Shown here: one piece after another, positions 35,956 to 45,074 of the stretch
Layout of the letters: each line of letters opens with the position of its first letter
How positions within the stretch are numbered: position 1 is the stretch's first letter
Source: Oleispira sp036960605
GTDB lineage: Bacteria > Pseudomonadota > Gammaproteobacteria > Pseudomonadales > Oceanobacteraceae
Length of the DNA: 64,000 bases
Assembly: GCA_036960605.1 (NCBI GenBank)
Contig: JBALXI010000003.1
Coordinates: 160,099 to 224,098, forward strand
Direction of reading: 5' to 3'
Made by a program: the position numbers and the translations under genes
The notes under the pieces: model-generated
The model's input: only the letters and a program-made list of their open reading frames with translations
Databases searched by the model: none
Told to the model about the DNA's origin: nothing

Positions 35956-37992
35956 TTAATCGCTGCCGAATTTAACATCAACGCCGATAAATAATATGGG
36001 TTCAAGACGATCGGTATAGAAATGCTGGCTTTCTTTCTGATCTGACAAATTCTTGATTGCAAAGAAACCTTCTACTTTCGCACTATATTGATAACTCAGC
36101 GTTAAATTTGTATACATCGCCGATGGAATATCCTTAGTTCCTTGAGGTTGCTGTAATTCAAAACTGTGTTCATCTAAATAATTACTTAATACATTAAAGT
36201 TTAAGTCGCGACGAATTTTCCAATTCATATTCAAGCCACCATAGTATTTTGGCGTAGCTTTATGATGTTCATCCCGAGTTTCTGAACCTTGATTAAGATT
36301 TTCTGCTTGGTCAAGTATCTCTGTATTTTGCCAACTGAAAAAAGTATTTACATTCCAGTGACTGCTCTCATAAATCCAATTAACGGTCACTCCATTTTGA
36401 ATAGCAATTTGAGGTAAGTCTGTCAACGAGCGCTCTACGATGGTTTGTCCACCAACAACTATTGGGTCTTGAATATTAAAACTGGTAAAATCATCCATTT
36501 CATTACGGAATGCCTCTAGCTCAATAAAATTATTAAAATCTATTTGATGCCTTAGGCCCACTTCATACGTTGTCATCCGACTCAACCGAGCCTCTTTATC
36601 ACCCTTTACGTCAATACGCTGGCTAGGATCATTGGGGAAAGTAAACTCAATATCAATATATTGCCCAACCATAAACGGAGAAGATGATGCTACTTGAACA
36701 GATGCCCGAAGAGAGGTTTCAAAAGACATTTGATACGTCGTTAAGAACTGATAATTTAAGTAATCATCATCAGGTGCATTAAAATCGCTGTAGCTAAACG
36801 CTGAAATAAAACGCCAGTTTCTTCTAGGATTGTATTCAGTTCTCAACATATAATTTGTTTCCTGTATCGTTCTTTCGCCACCAATAAAATCACCATCATA
36901 AGTAATGCTATACAAATCAACACCGGGCTGAATCAACCATTTAGGAAACTTAAATTGATAATCAGCACTGGCTTGAGAGATACGGGTATCATAAGTAAAA
37001 TCTGGCAAACCCAACGTTTCCTGTTTACCTAAGTGATGACTAAATCTTGAATTTAAATTCCCATAATTTAATTTCAAATTCAAACCATAGGCATTAGACA
37101 GATTATAGGTAAAGGGAATATCACTCGAATTAATATGCACTTTTTGCACATCTGACTCTTGATGATAAAGAGTTACATCATAATTTAGATACTCAAATGG
37201 ATCATTATTAATTACTAGGCTCATTGATTGTTTATCAACGGCTTTTTCTGGATGGCTATAAGCTTCATCCGATGCTGTCAGTGTAATATCATCAATCTTT
37301 TGGTACTCGCGATCAGCAAAACTAAAATAACTATTTTCATAACGATCTCGTTTTTCTGACATGGCACTTAAGCGCACCGATAACGCTTCAAATTGTTTTT
37401 CTGCAGAAGCGTGCACTATCTCACTGTTTTTGCTGCCAACGGTTAAGCTTGTTTTAATATGGCTATCATTGCCTGCTCTTTTGGTGAAAATATGAATAAC
37501 ACCGGTAACAGCATTAGCCCCATAAAGAGAGCTTACTGCACCCCGTACAACTTCTATCCGCTCCACATCCTCCACACTGATAGGTAAAGTATCCCAGAAT
37601 ATTCCTCCCGTAAAATAATCAAAAACAATACGATTATCGATCATAATCAAAGTTTTAGAATTATTGATATTCGACAATGCTGAGCCAGTCACAATCGCTT
37701 CCAAGCCACGGATATGCACGCCAAACTGGCCATTAGTTTGTTCACGAACGATTACTCCAGGAACAAGTTTCATCGCCTCTGCTATTGTTGTAATTCCAGA
37801 CAGTTGAATTTGCTTAGCGGTTACAATGCTAATAGAAAGTGGGGTTAGGAATAACTCTTCGTCATGCTTAGAAGAAGTGGAAGAAGAGGTATCTCCTACT
37901 TCTTCGGACTTACCATAAAATAGTCCATCGGCGCTGGCCACTTGCATGCCTATTAATATAAGTAAGAGATAAACTGCGAGATGCTTAATCAT
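35956..37992 (-). CDS. TonB-dependent outer-membrane receptor
   Basis: A protein of 678 residues with a signal peptide (HLAVYLLLILIGMQVASADG). The plug domain (about 55-175) contains GITTIAEAMKLVPGVIVREQ, HIRGLE, VERIEVVRGAVSSLYGANAV and TGVIHIFTKRAG. The rest is a 22-strand-type barrel with many aromatic ends. The ligand is unclear: the plug is of the siderophore/vitamin type, and modABC lies directly downstream, so an iron, cobalamin or metal-chelate ligand is possible. It overlaps the end of the preceding periplasmic binding-protein gene by four bases (ATGA), which is unusual for this receptor class. Confidence 0.88.
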   Translation of the reverse strand: MIKHLAVYLLLILIGMQVASADGLFYGKSEEVGDTSSSTSSKHDEELFLTPLSISIVTAKQIQLSGITTIAEAMKLVPGVIVREQTNGQFGVHIRGLEAIVTGSALSNINNSKTLIMIDNRIVFDYFTGGIFWDTLPISVEDVERIEVVRGAVSSLYGANAVTGVIHIFTKRAGNDSHIKTSLTVGSKNSEIVHASAEKQFEALSVRLSAMSEKRDRYENSYFSFADREYQKIDDITLTASDEAYSHPEKAVDKQSMSLVINNDPFEYLNYDVTLYHQESDVQKVHINSSDIPFTYNLSNAYGLNLKLNYGNLNSRFSHHLGKQETLGLPDFTYDTRISQASADYQFKFPKWLIQPGVDLYSITYDGDFIGGERTIQETNYMLRTEYNPRRNWRFISAFSYSDFNAPDDDYLNYQFLTTYQMSFETSLRASVQVASSSPFMVGQYIDIEFTFPNDPSQRIDVKGDKEARLSRMTTYEVGLRHQIDFNNFIELEAFRNEMDDFTSFNIQDPIVVGGQTIVERSLTDLPQIAIQNGVTVNWIYESSHWNVNTFFSWQNTEILDQAENLNQGSETRDEHHKATPKYYGGLNMNWKIRRDLNFNVLSNYLDEHSFELQQPQGTKDIPSAMYTNLTLSYQYSAKVEGFFAIKNLSDQKESQHFYTDRLEPILFIGVDVKFGSD

Positions 37993-38795
37993 TTTTTGCC
38001 CTCCGTGTCCTGAGAGGCAATCGCTGCTTGATAATATTGAATTATCAAATCAATACTGCCATCGTCCTTCATTTTCTGTATTTCGTTATTTAATAAAGTG
38101 ATTTGCCGCTGACATTGACTACGTTTTGAATAGGCCATGAATAAGTCTTCGGTCGCGACGGCCACAGGCAAAATATCGAGAATAGCGCTTAAGTTATCCC
38201 TTTCAAGTTCTTGCCTTCCTGTCGACCCATAAAAAATTCCATATTCTAAGCGCTTACTCGCGACCATTTTAAATAAACTTTTAGGGGAAGGCACATCGTC
38301 GAGGACTAGGTTATTAAAAGAATAATTATCTGCCTCCTGCCCTAGACTCATCCCCCGGACCTTGCCTCCAATCTTACCTATTAAATCTGATAATTGTTTG
38401 AATTGAAAAGCACGATCGTTACGTACAAAGACCCTTAACTCTGCAAAATGGACCGCAGTAGAAAAATCAAATTGCTTTGCTCTTTGTTGAGTTTTTAGTG
38501 CCCCAGCAATGACATCTAAGTCTCCATTACGTAGATTCAATAATATACGTTTCCAAGGGATTGAAGGCCGAAGTTCAAGGTTAAGACCAGCTCGATGAGC
38601 GGCTTTAGAGACGACATCTCCCATGATACCGAGATGCTCTGGGTTTTGACGAGAGAAATAGGGGTACCACCCATCCGCACCATTGACCGATAAGGTGTCA
38701 CAATTTTTTGCAAAGCTCGCGCTGCTGATAGTGCATAGAACTATAAGCAGTATCATTTTTAAATGGCTATTTATAAAAGGCATATAAAGAATCAT
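37989..38795 (-). CDS. Periplasmic solute-binding protein, family 3 (SBP_bac_3)
   Basis: A protein of 268 residues with a signal peptide cleaved after SSASFA. The mature part follows the amino-acid-type binding fold: DGWYPYFSRQNPEHLGIMGD, VVSKAAHRAGLNLELRP, LRNGDLDVIAGALKTQQRA and a C-terminal segment ending DDGSIDLIIQYYQAA. No ABC permease or ATPase is adjacent; instead the stop overlaps a TonB receptor start. It may therefore serve as a ligand sensor or chaperone for that receptor rather than for an importer (inference). Stand-alone SBP_bac_3 proteins like this are common in marine gammaproteobacteria. Confidence 0.8.
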   Translation of the reverse strand: MILYMPFINSHLKMILLIVLCTISSASFAKNCDTLSVNGADGWYPYFSRQNPEHLGIMGDVVSKAAHRAGLNLELRPSIPWKRILLNLRNGDLDVIAGALKTQQRAKQFDFSTAVHFAELRVFVRNDRAFQFKQLSDLIGKIGGKVRGMSLGQEADNYSFNNLVLDDVPSPKSLFKMVASKRLEYGIFYGSTGRQELERDNLSAILDILPVAVATEDLFMAYSKRSQCQRQITLLNNEIQKMKDDGSIDLIIQYYQAAIASQDTEGKK

Positions 38796-38954
38796 TAACT
38801 ATCGGTTAATAATCAGTATAGTAAAGATGACGTAGTGTGCTGTTTAAAAGCGGAGTTTACAAAGAGAGGAGAGATTAATACGAAGCTCTCAGCTTTTTTA
38901 CTGAGAACATCGTATGGGGTTTAAGAGGCGTTAGGTCTAATAATTAAAGCGGCT

Positions 38955-38993
38955 AACTAAAACTGATAACTAAAACTGATAACTAAAACTGAT
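38955..38993. repeat. Three tandem copies of AACTAAAACTGAT
   Basis: The 13-mer occurs at 38955-38967, 38968-38980 and 38981-38993 without mismatch. The last copy carries the stop codon and final codons of the FadL-like gene, the other two lie just beyond it. It looks like a slippage product; no function is evident. Confidence 0.7.
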
Positions 38994-40266
38994 AGTTCAT
39001 TGAAAAGGACGTAGCGATTGCACTACTTTCATAGCTACCTTGTGGGCTATCCAGTAACTCACCCTCTTCTGGTGCTTCTATATTTCCCGAACCTAGCTGA
39101 GCGTACTCTAAACCAAATCCAAGTTGTACTTTTTCAGTTGCTTGGTACAGGGTACCTATGGTGTAGCGCTTAATATCGTCTAAAGGTAAATCGACACCAC
39201 GATGCTCATCCGTCACCACACTTTCGTCATATGAGAAACCGGCTTGCAGAGTCACTTTCTCATTCAACTTATAATGTGTGCCCACAGCATAGCGGTTTGC
39301 ATCTTGCCAATTACGTTCGATCTCTAAAACAATTGGGGCATCGCCTAAGCCCGACGCGACAATATCAGTTTGCTCAAATTCACTATAAAAAGTACGGCCA
39401 ATATCCCACATCATAGCCCATTCGTTATTGACCTCATGGTAACCACTGATAACAATATTGGAGGCGTTTTCCCAGTTCAGTTCAGCATCCAGCGTTGTAT
39501 CAATACCGCCTAAGTCTTCAGTAAATAAATCGGCATCGCCTTCTAGATCACTCTCAACACCCGAGCGATAGACGATACCGACTCGATGCTGAGCATTAAA
39601 TTCGTAGAGCCCGCCTAAGGTCCAACCATAGTCTACGCTTTCGGCTTCTAAGGCTAAGTCCAGATCAATCTCTCCACGGGGAGCACTACCATTTATATCC
39701 ACTGTTGGAGAAAGGTCTTGATAAACTTGAGTATGGTTAATGGTAATACCGCCCCCCAAAGATAACTGATCATTTATACGATAAGACAGCGAAGGCATTG
39801 CTTGCATCGTATGCATGCCGGTTTTAGTGACCACATTGTTACCGGTCCAATCAGAGTCATAAGCAATATCATTGCCGTAGGGCACGACTAATGAAAAACC
39901 TAACTTAATGTCATCAGATAAACTATGAACGTATGAAAAAGACGGTAAGAAAACATTGCCACCAGCATTACCGCCACTTTCTGCACTGGAATCCGTCGCA
40001 TCAAACTGGATATCGGTCTTCGCGGCAATAATACCTATGCCTAAATGATTACCTTCTAATAGACTCATACTGGCAGGGTTGGCCCAAGCAGCACCCGCGC
40101 CTTCACCCAATGCAGCATGACCCGCACCCGCCGTGCCAAAATTTGGCGAGCCAGGCATCAATTGTAAGCCTGCGGCATTTGCACTATTGATAGTCGCGAT
40201 TGATAAAGCGATAGAGGCGGATAGAAGTTTAATCGCAAAGCCTGTGTTGTTATTCATCAATTTCAT
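38983..40266 (-). CDS. FadL/OmpP1/TodX-family outer-membrane transporter
   Basis: A protein of 427 residues with a signal peptide ending near ANA-AGLQL. The N-terminal hatch has the family signature GTAGAGHAALGEGAGAAWAN followed by PASM, and the barrel ends with an aromatic residue (MNYQF). FadL proteins import long-chain fatty acids or other hydrophobic compounds such as hydrocarbons, which fits a marine oil-related lineage (inference). It stands alone; the 13-base tandem repeat covers its stop codon. Confidence 0.9.
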   Translation of the reverse strand: MKLMNNNTGFAIKLLSASIALSIATINSANAAGLQLMPGSPNFGTAGAGHAALGEGAGAAWANPASMSLLEGNHLGIGIIAAKTDIQFDATDSSAESGGNAGGNVFLPSFSYVHSLSDDIKLGFSLVVPYGNDIAYDSDWTGNNVVTKTGMHTMQAMPSLSYRINDQLSLGGGITINHTQVYQDLSPTVDINGSAPRGEIDLDLALEAESVDYGWTLGGLYEFNAQHRVGIVYRSGVESDLEGDADLFTEDLGGIDTTLDAELNWENASNIVISGYHEVNNEWAMMWDIGRTFYSEFEQTDIVASGLGDAPIVLEIERNWQDANRYAVGTHYKLNEKVTLQAGFSYDESVVTDEHRGVDLPLDDIKRYTIGTLYQATEKVQLGFGLEYAQLGSGNIEAPEEGELLDSPQGSYESSAIATSFSMNYQF

Positions 40267-40394
40267 AATTCACCTGATTTTGTATTTATTAGGAATTTGA
40301 AATTAATGTACTCACTGCTCGCCTCGTTGAAAAATGACTTTGAAGACTAGCCGCTATTCCATTGCGGAAAAGCGGCATGATTATCGACGTAAGA

Positions 40395-41288
40395 TTAAGA
40401 CTCTTTACGTTTAAATACAGTTTTGAATAAAGCACCTAGACCTAATAGAATAAAAATCCCGAACTTCTTCAAGAAGACTAAGGCAACGACTAAGAAACCT
40501 GTTTTAGCAATCACCTTACCGGCCACCAAAGCACCAATACCATAAGCGGCTACTTCATCTAAATCAGGATCGAAATCCATATAACTTGAACCTTGATCAA
40601 AGTCGGCAATTTCTAAAACAGTGCCCAAGTTTTGTTTAATCAAAGGTAACTGGCTCATGCCCGCAATAAAGTCTAAAACAAGAACACCCTTACGCCCTAA
40701 AACTCGGACATTATAATTCAGCGTATTTTCTTCACTATCACCGAAACGAATTTCTTTGGCCCAATGTAGCTTGTTGCTGCTGGCATCATAATAAGGCGAC
40801 GAAGCCCAACCGACTAAAGAAACAGTGCCATAACCCATCTTGTCACGTTCAATACTGGATGCGCGCGTATCTTCCTGCATTTGCTCTAGCAACTCGTCGT
40901 AGTCAATGTCTTCTGCATTTTCGTCAGAGACATAACCTTCTTCTTCATAAGCAACCGTCACAGCCCACGCATCATTATCCAACGGCGAAACACCGGCAGG
41001 GAATAACATACCTAAGGCACTTTGACCTGGAGGGTTGCCCCAAGCTTCAACTAATACACGCTCTGCATCTTCAGCATTTAAGAAATAAAAATCGTCGGGA
41101 ACATTGAGTGTTGCTCCCGCTTCAGAAATCGTGATGACACCACTTTGCGGATTAATAGAATCTAAAAATTGAGTCGCCCATTGCTCATATTTTTCTTGTT
41201 CAGACAATCCTGAATCAGGAATTTCTACTGCTGAATAAGAAACTGAGCTCAATAAAAGTATGAGGGTAAAAGAGAGTATACGAATCAT
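40395..41288 (-). CDS. DUF2167 membrane protein
   Basis: A protein of 297 residues with a signal peptide (MIRILSFTLILLLSSVSYS) and a DUF2167 body: GVITISEAGATLNVPDDFYF, FLNAEDAERVLVEAWGNPPG, SLVGWASSPYYDASSNKLHW, KEIRFGDSEENTLNYNVRVL. Two adjacent hydrophobic helices lie near the C terminus (about 250-288), ending in a positive tail (FKTVFKRKES). Such proteins sit in the inner membrane with the main domain in the periplasm; the role is unknown. Single gene, 128 bases upstream of the FadL-like gene on the same strand. Confidence 0.8.
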   Translation of the reverse strand: MIRILSFTLILLLSSVSYSAVEIPDSGLSEQEKYEQWATQFLDSINPQSGVITISEAGATLNVPDDFYFLNAEDAERVLVEAWGNPPGQSALGMLFPAGVSPLDNDAWAVTVAYEEEGYVSDENAEDIDYDELLEQMQEDTRASSIERDKMGYGTVSLVGWASSPYYDASSNKLHWAKEIRFGDSEENTLNYNVRVLGRKGVLVLDFIAGMSQLPLIKQNLGTVLEIADFDQGSSYMDFDPDLDEVAAYGIGALVAGKVIAKTGFLVVALVFLKKFGIFILLGLGALFKTVFKRKES

Positions 41289-41441
41289 TATAACGTCCTT
41301 GCTTTATTAACGATGAAAGGTGATGTGAATGACTTCTTCGAGTCATTTCGAGGCGCATTCTAACTGAAATTGATATAACTACCAAGAAGCAATAAATGAA
41401 TCCCCGCTATTGACATTCACCTCCCAATCGCCGTATCTTTA

Positions 41442-41462
41442 TACTGTAAACTTTACACTGTA
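41442..41462. promoter_or_regulatory. Possible TetR operator before the FAD oxidoreductase
   Basis: TACTGTAAACTTTACACTGTA is an imperfect dyad (TAC-GT outer, AC-GTA inner match) 53 bases before the ATG at 41515, overlapping a likely promoter. ACTGTA occurs twice in direct orientation 14 bases apart. The TetR-family gene at 44327-44983 is the natural candidate to bind. Weak evidence. Confidence 0.3.
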
Positions 41463-41514
41463 TAGTTAGCATGAATATATCAACCTAAAAATAACAAAGT
41501 GAGCAGAGGCTTAT

Positions 41515-43074
41515 ATGACAGATTTTGATGCCATCGTGATTGGTGCAGGTAATGCAGGCCTAACCGCTGCCACTGCCTTACAAAGAGGCGGTGCACGCAC
41601 CTTGCTACTAGAGCGACATAACATCCCGGGTGGTTGCGCAACGTCATTCATTCGCGGTGAATTCGAATTTGAAGTCGCCCTGCATCAGCTTAGTGGTATG
41701 GGAACTGAAAAGAATCCCTTCATCATGCGAAAGATTTTCACTGACTTGGGCATTATGGATCAGCTCAATATTGTTGAAGAGCGTGAGCTGTACCGCGTCG
41801 TCATGCCATCAAAAGTCAATAAAGAGCATGAGATAGACATCGTTCTACCGGCGAGCATTAAGGCATTAAAGAAAACCCTCAGCGCTCATTATCCTGAAGA
41901 GTCTGAGAGCATTGAGGCTTACCTGACTCTGTGTGAAAAGCTCTCTTTGGAATGCTTCATGATGCTGCCCAGAGCGCAAAAGATGGCCGATCAAACGGTA
42001 TTAGAATCGACCTGCCCTAACTATATTAAATACGGCCTAACGTCTTCGAAAGATGTGCTGAACGAATTTTTCAGCAACCCAGACCTTAAAGCGGTCATCG
42101 CTGCTTATTGGTGTTACATCGGTTTACCACCCAAAGATATTCCGTTCTGTGATTTAGCCGTGATGGTTTACGCCTACGCGGCCTTCAAACCTTGTCATGT
42201 ACAAGGCGGTTCTCAGGCAATTTCCAGCGCACTGTTAGAATCGTTTTTAAACGCGGGCGGAAAAGTTTTATTCAATACTGGTGCCGCGAAAATCCTTACT
42301 GAAAACGAGCAAGTAAAAGCCGTGCAAACAGAGCATGGAGATATTTTCACCTGCGAACATATCATCTCCAATACCAGCCCTCAGCATACCTTCAATGAGC
42401 TATTAGATATTCCAACACCTAAGCAAGCGACTGACGATATGAAGTCTCGCCGCTTAGGAACGTCGGCCTTTGTACTCTACCTAGGTTTAGACTGCACACC
42501 CAAAGAGCTCGGGGTGACGGCGGCGTCTAACTTCATCATCGATGATAGAGATGAAGAAGTTGCCTTTGAAACCATGCAAGGTATTAACGACCCAAGTCAT
42601 ACCATGCTGACCTGTTATAACCATGATGATCCGAGTTTTGCTCCCGAAGGTAAAACCTCTCTGTCGTTACTGTGCCTGCAATACAGCCAAGCATGGCAAG
42701 ACCTGCCAGTGGAAGAATACGCCCAAGCAAAATATGATTTTGCAGAAAAGCTGATCGATCATGCAGAACGTGTTTTTCCTAACATCCGCAAAAATATCGA
42801 AGAAGTTGAAGTTGCGACCCCGCTCACCATGATGCGCTACTTAAATACTCCTGGCGGCGCGATTTATGGCTTCCAACAGAATACTCAAGACGCGGTGATG
42901 TTCAGGGAGCGCATTAGCGCTATTTCTGGCTTACACATGGCAGGCAGCTGGAATGGTATGGGCGGCTTCCAACCAACGTATATGATTGGCGAAAGTACGG
43001 CTCGAGCCGTATTGAAAAAGATAAAGAAAACCAAACTCGCTAAAACCCAAGAACAGGAGCTAACTCATGCCTAA
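41515..43074 (+). CDS. FAD-dependent carotenoid/retinol-type oxidoreductase (CrtI/CrtISO-like)
   Basis: A protein of 519 residues with an N-terminal FAD site (FDAIVIGAGNAGLTAATALQ), the following RGGARTLLLERHNIPGGCAT, a second FAD-binding stretch (HVQGGSQAISSALLESFLNA) and the C-terminal motif SGLHMAGSWNGMGGFQPTYM. This is the phytoene desaturase, carotene isomerase and retinol saturase superfamily. Its stop overlaps the next gene by eight bases; that gene encodes a flavin/2Fe-2S reductase, so the pair probably uses NAD(P)H electrons to act on an unsaturated lipid or polyene. No other carotenoid genes are near, so the substrate is open. Confidence 0.85.
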   Translation: MTDFDAIVIGAGNAGLTAATALQRGGARTLLLERHNIPGGCATSFIRGEFEFEVALHQLSGMGTEKNPFIMRKIFTDLGIMDQLNIVEERELYRVVMPSKVNKEHEIDIVLPASIKALKKTLSAHYPEESESIEAYLTLCEKLSLECFMMLPRAQKMADQTVLESTCPNYIKYGLTSSKDVLNEFFSNPDLKAVIAAYWCYIGLPPKDIPFCDLAVMVYAYAAFKPCHVQGGSQAISSALLESFLNAGGKVLFNTGAAKILTENEQVKAVQTEHGDIFTCEHIISNTSPQHTFNELLDIPTPKQATDDMKSRRLGTSAFVLYLGLDCTPKELGVTAASNFIIDDRDEEVAFETMQGINDPSHTMLTCYNHDDPSFAPEGKTSLSLLCLQYSQAWQDLPVEEYAQAKYDFAEKLIDHAERVFPNIRKNIEEVEVATPLTMMRYLNTPGGAIYGFQQNTQDAVMFRERISAISGLHMAGSWNGMGGFQPTYMIGESTARAVLKKIKKTKLAKTQEQELTHA

Positions 43075-44326
43075 CTCTATTGCCACTAAAAGTACGGCTA
43101 ATAACGCTACTACAAACAAAAATGATGCTAGCGACAATAATATTTTGCATGCGGTTAACGGCTATCAGGATGCGTTAGACCACCAGCGTGAATTAATTAA
43201 AACAGGGAGCGATTTTAACGAACAAAATGGTCACGTTGCCAATACCATAGCGAGCTTACACCCGAAGCGTTTACAGCTAGTCGTTAGCGAAGTGATTGAA
43301 GATACAGCCAGTACTAAGACGTTACGATTTAAAGCTGAAGGGAATTATTTACCGCCTTTTCAAGCGGGCCAATACATCAACTTATTTGTTAATATCGATG
43401 GCACAGAAACCGCACGCCCTTACGCGATATCCTCTGCGCCACAAGCGCGAGGCTTCTACGACCTTACGATTAAGCGAGTCGCTGAGGGCTTTGTTTCACA
43501 TTATTTATTGAATGATGTCAAAGTAGGCGACCGTTTTTTAAGCTCAGGTCCAATGGGAACGTTTTACCATAATCCGCTTTTCCACGGTGATGACTTAGTC
43601 TTCCTGGCTGGCGGTTCAGGTATTGCACCTGCGCGTAGCATGATTCTCAATATGATAGAAAGTACCCTTCATCATCGTAAAGCAGAGCAAAAGTTACATC
43701 TGATTTATGCTTCAAGCTACCAAGCCGATGTCATTTATGAAAATGAATTAAAGCAGCTAGAACAAGCGCATGACTTCTTAACCATCACCTGGATAATCTC
43801 ACGCCCAACCGATAATTATACCGGCCGCACAGGTCATGTCAGCGCAGAGTTACTCTGCGAATTATTAGGCGATGATGTAGAAAAACTGCAAGCTAAAATG
43901 TTTTATATTTGCGGCCCCACCAGCTTCCACGACTTTTGTGCCGAACAATTGAAGCAGCTAAAAGTGAAAGCAAGACGTATTCGAATTGAATGCAATGGCC
44001 CGCCGAAGCACCCTGAAACATTAGCGGGCTGGCCACAAAACGTGATTGCCACTGATAAAGTGAAAATCACTATTCATAACGCAGACGGCAGCCAAGGGCA
44101 ATTTGAAGCCCGAGTTGATGAACCGTTATTAAACAGTATGGAACGAAATGGCTATAGTGCTGAGAATGCTTGCCGTTCTGGAGAGTGCAGTTTATGCCGA
44201 GTTAAGGTATTGAAAGGCTCGGTCTTCAATCCTGCAGAAGCGCGTTTGCGCTCTACCGATGAAGCCTATGGCTGGTGTCACTCTTGTGTTGCTTTCCCGA
44301 CCAGCGATATCGAACTGTTCGTTTAA
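43067..44326 (+). CDS. NAD(P)H-dependent ferredoxin reductase with fused plant-type 2Fe-2S domain
   Basis: A protein of 419 residues. The first 75 residues are a low-complexity Asn/Ala/Thr-rich leader and a helical part of unknown role. The FAD domain (about 80-180) has RPYAISSAP, and the NAD(P) domain (about 185-310) has LAGGSGIAPARSMI and MFYICGPTSFHDFC. The C-terminal ferredoxin (about 335-419) has CRSGECSLCRVKV and a last Cys in YGWCHSCVAFP. It resembles phenol-hydroxylase and HCP reductases. Preceded by AGGAG within the end of the FAD-oxidoreductase gene, so the two are translated together. Its stop touches the stop of the convergent TetR gene. Confidence 0.88.
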   Translation: MPNSIATKSTANNATTNKNDASDNNILHAVNGYQDALDHQRELIKTGSDFNEQNGHVANTIASLHPKRLQLVVSEVIEDTASTKTLRFKAEGNYLPPFQAGQYINLFVNIDGTETARPYAISSAPQARGFYDLTIKRVAEGFVSHYLLNDVKVGDRFLSSGPMGTFYHNPLFHGDDLVFLAGGSGIAPARSMILNMIESTLHHRKAEQKLHLIYASSYQADVIYENELKQLEQAHDFLTITWIISRPTDNYTGRTGHVSAELLCELLGDDVEKLQAKMFYICGPTSFHDFCAEQLKQLKVKARRIRIECNGPPKHPETLAGWPQNVIATDKVKITIHNADGSQGQFEARVDEPLLNSMERNGYSAENACRSGECSLCRVKVLKGSVFNPAEARLRSTDEAYGWCHSCVAFPTSDIELFV

Positions 44327-44983
44327 CTAATCGGCAAGAGGTGTGGCAGCGGCTAAGAAGTGTTTGAAACTGGTTCCTTCAGGAACGTGGATATGACCTT
44401 CAATAATCAACGCTGCCATACCATGCACCATCGACCAAGCGCCTAACGCTTGTGCTTTCACTTTTTCATCGCTATCGCCCCGTAAAGCAAACGCCTCTCG
44501 TAATAAGATAAAAGGTTTCTTGCTGCTTTCTATAAAAGGACTATTAACTGAATTTTTATCAGCCTTAATCTCGCTCTCTACATTAGTAGTCGCAGCGACG
44601 AGATCTTTCTTATTTTTCCGTCCCGTGGTTTCGACCTGACCTAGCATCAGACGATACAGCTGAGGATTCGTTGTCGCGAATTCTAAATAGCGTGCGCCGT
44701 AGGCTAAAACTAATTCTCCTGGAGAAAGCGATTTATTGCTTTTCAATTCACTGGCGACCGCTTCCATGGTATCGGCCATCTGCACGAAGCCCGCTTCTGC
44801 GATACTGGTAATTAGTTCTTTTTTATTTTTGAAATGAGCATAGGGGGCCATATGCGAAACGCCTACTTCTGCTGCAATCGCACGTAAAGATAAGGCATCT
44901 GCACCATCACGTAATAGAATTTTATTGGCGGCTTCAATTAGCGAAACCTTCAAATCACCATGATGATACTGTTTAGAACTCAT
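44327..44983 (-). CDS. TetR-family transcriptional regulator
   Basis: About 218 residues from ATG 44983 (MSSKQYHHGDLKVSLIEAAN); a GTG at 45001 would add six. The helix-turn-helix lies at about 25-50 (LSLRAIAAEVGVSHMAPYAH, then FKNKKELI), followed by a helical ligand domain with a charged insertion (about 125-160, KNKKDLVAATTN). The opening QYHHGDLK is seen in regulators of lipid metabolism. It converges on the FAD oxidoreductase/reductase pair with no base between the stop codons and is the obvious candidate regulator of that operon. Confidence 0.88.
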   Translation of the reverse strand: MSSKQYHHGDLKVSLIEAANKILLRDGADALSLRAIAAEVGVSHMAPYAHFKNKKELITSIAEAGFVQMADTMEAVASELKSNKSLSPGELVLAYGARYLEFATTNPQLYRLMLGQVETTGRKNKKDLVAATTNVESEIKADKNSVNSPFIESSKKPFILLREAFALRGDSDEKVKAQALGAWSMVHGMAALIIEGHIHVPEGTSFKHFLAAATPLAD

Positions 44984-45074
44984 AAAGCAGGTAATATCCA
45001 CAACTAAAATAATATCGGCAGTATAACCTTAAATGCTTACCGCCAATACTTAAATTAATCAGCCACCTATAGCG

